Made by a program: the position numbers and the translations under genes. DNA of 64,000 nucleotides from CAYMZZ01 sp964395095 (GTDB lineage: Bacteria; Bacteroidota; Bacteroidia; Chitinophagales; Chitinophagaceae), in NCBI GenBank assembly GCA_964395095.1, contig CAYMZZ010000015.1, positions 48,395 to 112,394 on the forward strand. The letters run 5' to 3'. Each line of letters starts with the position of its first letter. Positions within the stretch are counted from its first letter, which is position 1. The notes below the pieces were generated by a model. It was not told the origin of the DNA. It worked only from the letters and a program-made list of their open reading frames with translations, and searched no databases. Of this stretch, positions 61,572 through 64,000 are shown in pieces.

Positions 61572-61702
61572 TAAAATCCAATACAACAGTCAAACAAAAA
61601 GGCCATTCGGGGTCGTCTTGTCGTTTGGGATTCGATGACCCACCCGCCAGGGCGGGTGGCGGTGACTAAATAATTAACCTTTCTACCAATGACCCACCCG
61701 CC

Positions 61703-61802
61703 NNNNNNNNNNNNNNNNNNNNNNNNNNNNNNNNNNNNNNNNNNNNNNNNNNNNNNNNNNNNNNNNNNNNNNNNNNNNNNNNNNNNNNNNNNNNNNNNNN
61801 NN
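61703..61802. other. Assembly gap of 100 N in the palindrome array
   Basis: A run of exactly 100 N. It is entered at CCCACCCGCC and left at AGGGCGGGTGG, that is, inside one palindrome, so it probably replaces whole repeat units. Confidence 0.98.
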
Positions 61803-62628
61803 AGGGCGGGTGGTGATAATATGATAAATAAACTTTCTACCATCCATACAACCCGCCAGGGCGGATGGGTTAGTAGTAGTGGATGGGTGATCGGTGGCAG
61901 GGGGCACCGGTTTAAAAACCAATATATCGAGCAAACAAAAAGGCCCTTCGGGGTCGTCTTGTCGTTTGGGATTCGATGACCCACCCGCCAAGGCGGGTGG
62001 CGGTGACTAAATAATTAACCTTTCTACCAATGACCCACCCGCCAGGGCGGGTGGTGATAATATGATAAATAAACTTTCTACCATCCATACAACCCGCCGC
62101 AGCGGATGGGGCTGATGATAAAATGAATGCTTTGCCTACCGATAACGTGGCCCGCCGCAGCGGGCTGTATGCATGCTGGTTTAAATTGCTCGCCCCCATA
62201 CGCCACCAAATGGGAAATTATTTGCAACCCGCCGAGGCGGGCTGCGTGGATGCAAGTTTAAATTGCCCGCCGCGGCGGGTTGCACCCCGGAGGGGTGCGT
62301 TATCGGTAGAAAGGCCATTTATCTATATTTCCCACCCTGAAGGGGTGGGTCATCGATAGTAGGTGGGTAACCGGTACAAGCTAGATCATCGGTATAAAAT
62401 CCAATACAACAGTCAAACAAAAAGGCCATTCGGGGTCGTCTTGTCGTTTAGGGTTCCATGATCCATCCGCCGCGGCGGATGGATCATAGAACCCTAACCA
62501 GAATCCATCATGGAAAAAACAGATATGCTGCCAATTCAAACAATTTCCAATTCACAATTTTGTGCCTCACTTCTGGATTTCGATCAATTCCGGTCATCCT
62601 AATCACAAACACGCACACCCCCCCATAA

Positions 62629-62656
62629 CACAAAAAGACCCCGAAGGGCCCTTTTG
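62629..62656 (-). terminator. Terminator with TTCG tetraloop
   Basis: On the minus strand AAAAGGGCCC pairs with GGGTCTTTTT (two G-T pairs) around a TTCG loop. It ends the lipoprotein gene at 62759. The same AAAAAGGCC-TTCGGGGTC word is repeated inside the palindrome array. Confidence 0.65.
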
Positions 62657-62758
62657 CTTGCCATTTACATCAGATACGGCTTAAGGTTAATGCTTATGAC
62701 CGCAAAATAGGATTTGCAAATTTGTTGGCCTTACGGTAAACCGTAATATAGAGAGGAT

Positions 62759-63082
62759 TTATCCACCATGCTGCCAACAATATCCGCCCGATCGGGCGCT
62801 TCGCTTGCATTGCGTTCCTTTTTTGGTGGGTGCCTGGCAGCGGGCACTATAATAACTTTTGGTGCTGCCATTATACTGTCCTTCCGATCGCTGGCCTGCA
62901 GAGGACCCATAGCTACCGGGGAGCAGCGAATCCGCTGGCTGCTTTTCGGCCAGTTGCTTCTCCAGCCAACTCACGCGGTATTCCAGGTCGGCCAGCTTTT
63001 GCTGCAACTGACGATCAGCCGAGGAAGACTGGCAGGCGGATAATAGTCCTTGTGACAGGGCGAGGATGAGTATATATTTCAT
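62759..63082 (-). CDS. Small lipoprotein with Cys/His motif (DUF5763-like tail)
   Basis: A 107-residue protein. Lipobox LLSAC puts the lipid on Cys17. A short coiled coil (about 24-46; QQKLADLEYRVSWLEKQLAEK) is followed by a Ser/Gly linker and a C-terminal RCQAPTKKGTQCKRSARSGG motif ending YCWQHGG, three Cys plus His, which resembles the DUF5763-type C-x6-C-x8-C-x2-H zinc knuckle. Its role is unknown. The HxlR gene lies 18 bp upstream on the same strand. Confidence 0.75.
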   Translation of the reverse strand: MKYILILALSQGLLSACQSSSADRQLQQKLADLEYRVSWLEKQLAEKQPADSLLPGSYGSSAGQRSEGQYNGSTKSYYSARCQAPTKKGTQCKRSARSGGYCWQHGG

Positions 63083-63100
63083 AGTTGAAAGGTTGCTCAG

Positions 63101-63451
63101 CTATTTCCCCACTATCTTCCGGCGATGCTGCTGGCCCCAGCGATGCAGGGCTTCAATCACTTCATCCAGGGTTGCTCCATATTCGGTACGACTATACTCC
63201 ACCGTTACCGGAAAGGTATCATACACGGTTCGCTTCACCAGCAAATTGGCTTCCAGCTCCCGCAATTCCTTCGACAACATACGGTCGGTAATCTTCGGTA
63301 TCTCCCGTCGAATTTCGGTAAATCGTCGCGGACCAAAGGATAGCGATACGAGTATGGGTAACTTCCACTTACCGTTCAATACATAGAGTGCATCACTCAC
63401 CGCACGCAGCGATTGGGTGCAGGCTTCCGGGCTTTTCTTCTTCAAACTCAT
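63101..63451 (-). CDS. HxlR-family winged-helix regulator
   Basis: A 116-residue HxlR-type repressor or activator: ACTQSLRAVSDALYVLNGKWKLPILVSLSFGPRRFTEIRREIPKITDRMLSKELRELEANLLVKRTVYDTFPVTVEYSRTEYG (read in parts) has the family's NGKWKLPIL and ITDRMLSKELREL. Divergent from the DoxX-like gene at 63550; three ATAGTGCTAT sites lie between them and one overlaps its start codon, so it should regulate itself and doxX. Confidence 0.93.
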   Translation of the reverse strand: MSLKKKSPEACTQSLRAVSDALYVLNGKWKLPILVSLSFGPRRFTEIRREIPKITDRMLSKELRELEANLLVKRTVYDTFPVTVEYSRTEYGATLDEVIEALHRWGQQHRRKIVGK

Positions 63452-63495
63452 AGTGCTATCATTGAGTATAGTGCTATACAGAAGTATAGTACTAT
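63450..63495. promoter_or_regulatory. Three HxlR operator candidates at exact 18-bp spacing
   Basis: ATAGTGCTAT (63450-63459), ATAGTGCTAT (63468-63477) and ATAGTACTAT (63486-63495). The cores start exactly 18 bp apart. The first copy overlaps the hxlR start codon. Assignment to HxlR rests on position and repetition. Confidence 0.7.
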
Positions 63496-63549
63496 CAAAA
63501 AGTAAGTAAAGGTACTGAATTTTGTGTTCTCATAAATAACACACATACC

Positions 63550-63927
63550 ATGAAAAAAGACAAGATCATCTATTGGGTTAGTACGTCCATTGTTGCGGGC
63601 ATGATGCTTTTCAGCGCCTATGCCTACCTTACCGCCGATGAAATGAAGCTGGGATTTCAGCACCTGGGCTTTTCGGATAGTTTCCGTATAGAGCTGGCCA
63701 TTGCCAAAATGCTGGGAGCCATCGCACTGTTGTTGCCCATAACACCGCAATGGGGCAGGCAGTTTGCTTACTTCGGGTTCCTCGTCACCTTTGTATCCGC
63801 CTCCATCGCGCATGCAAGCGCCGGTGATCCGGTCAATGCCATCCTGATGCCGCTGGTATTTCTCGCATTGCTATTGGTATCGTATGTGTATTGGCAAAAA
63901 ACGGTCTACAGCGTGAAGATGGGGTGA
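63550..63927 (+). CDS. DoxX-like family membrane protein
   Basis: A 125-residue protein with four hydrophobic segments (WVSTSIVAGMMLFSAYAYL; IELAIAKMLGAIALLLPI; FAYFGFLVTFVSASIAHA; ILMPLVFLALLLVSYVYW), and the same end motif MPLVFLALLLVSYVY seen as MPVVVLVILVLSYVY in the copy at 22356. Divergent from hxlR with shared operators. DoxX-like genes under HxlR control often respond to electrophile or redox stress; this is an inference. Confidence 0.88.
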   Translation: MKKDKIIYWVSTSIVAGMMLFSAYAYLTADEMKLGFQHLGFSDSFRIELAIAKMLGAIALLLPITPQWGRQFAYFGFLVTFVSASIAHASAGDPVNAILMPLVFLALLLVSYVYWQKTVYSVKMG

Positions 63928-64000
63928 GAAATTTGGGGATTTGGGAATCACTGTTGTCCGGTAAAAGTAGACTTTTTGCGTTTATCCTTCGGAAGCGAGG

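Larger units (their letters stand above)
61150..62490. repeat. Array of GC-rich palindromes (REP-like) with long internal duplications
   Basis: More than a dozen hairpins of the form CCCGCC-xx-GGCGGG (loops AG, AA, GA, CA, CG) lie at 15-70-bp intervals, with paired changes in the stems. Longer copies repeat: 61286-61471 and 62022-62213 are nearly identical for about 190 bp, and 61572-61702, 61920-62042 and 62395-62450 share an AAAAAGGCC-TTCGGGGTCG spacer. Two N gaps break the array. Open frames across it are not real genes. Confidence 0.85.

Noticed and set aside
61208..62359. Several long open frames on both strands across the palindrome array
   Set aside because: They run through N blocks or repeat units, have no start context or domain, and occur only because the palindromes lack stop codons.
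61150..62490. Possible CRISPR array
   Set aside because: Unit lengths and spacing are irregular, the repeats are themselves variable palindromes, spacers are partly duplicated, and no cas gene is present.

Overview
The window is a bacterial chromosome segment from the phylum Bacteroidota, most likely family Chitinophagaceae. The case rests on a rimP-nusA-infB operon of Bacteroidota type, GLPGLI-like and WG-repeat secreted proteins, a T9SS C-terminal sorting domain, DUF4834, AAA_14/DUF4143 ATPases, promoters of the TTG-N19-TAnnTTTG kind and TTG/ATG starts without clear Shine-Dalgarno sites. Species cannot be named from the sequence. Three runs of exactly 100 N (33764-33863, 61472-61571, 61703-61802) show that this is a scaffold and that all its gaps fall inside repeats.

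Layout. 1-2.1 kb: transcription and translation housekeeping operon (minus). 2.3-8 kb: small membrane and secreted proteins, a tRNA(CAU), a HigA antitoxin remnant and a secreted acetolactate decarboxylase. 8-10.8 kb: arsenic operon arsR-arsM-acr3-arsC with two ArsR-type palindromes. 10.8-16.7 kb: DUF4256, PepSY-like, TPMT-like methyltransferase, Rieske protein, HflX, a beta-barrel and a DUF2975/XRE pair. 17-20.5 kb: a LamG/MBG T9SS cargo protein with a barrel partner. 20.5-26 kb: stress and regulator genes (RibD-like, GlxA-type AraC, DoxX-like, SnoaL-like, AAC(3)-I-like GNAT, AraC, NmrA-like). 26-31 kb: a proline-rich micro-ORF, a TPR histidine kinase with response regulator, an HsdR-like fragment and an AAA_14 ATPase behind three 33-bp-phased repeats. 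33-34 kb: a tRNA-Asn surrounded by broken tRNA copies and a GIY-YIG gene. 36.6-44.7 kb: a very large hybrid kinase, a response regulator, a HEAT protein, a GT2 glycosyltransferase and a YaiO-like porin, which look like one exopolysaccharide unit. 46.4-49.8 kb: a TerY-P (YegL/YegK/YegI-like) triad of VWA protein, PP2C phosphatase and kinase.

The most notable block is 51.7-60.0 kb, an AT-rich, tightly overlapped island: XRE regulator, 5-cytosine methyltransferase with its own N-terminal HTH, Vsr mismatch endonuclease, EcoRII-C type endonuclease, SNF2 helicase, a free-standing EcoRII-N (B3-like) DNA-binding protein, a MORC/GHKL ATPase and an HNH endonuclease. It joins a complete EcoRII/Dcm-like restriction-modification core to the two-ATPase (MORC plus SNF2) architecture known from comparative genomics of prokaryotic MORC systems.

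It is followed at 60.5-62.5 kb by a Y1 (HUH, RAYT-like) transposase next to about 1.3 kb of GC-rich palindromes, which looks like a transposase with the REP-type family it mobilises. The window ends with a lipoprotein and a divergent HxlR/DoxX pair whose shared promoter holds three operator copies at exact 18-bp spacing. Throughout, short-word repeat arrays of several families sit at gene ends, often starting at the stop codon.
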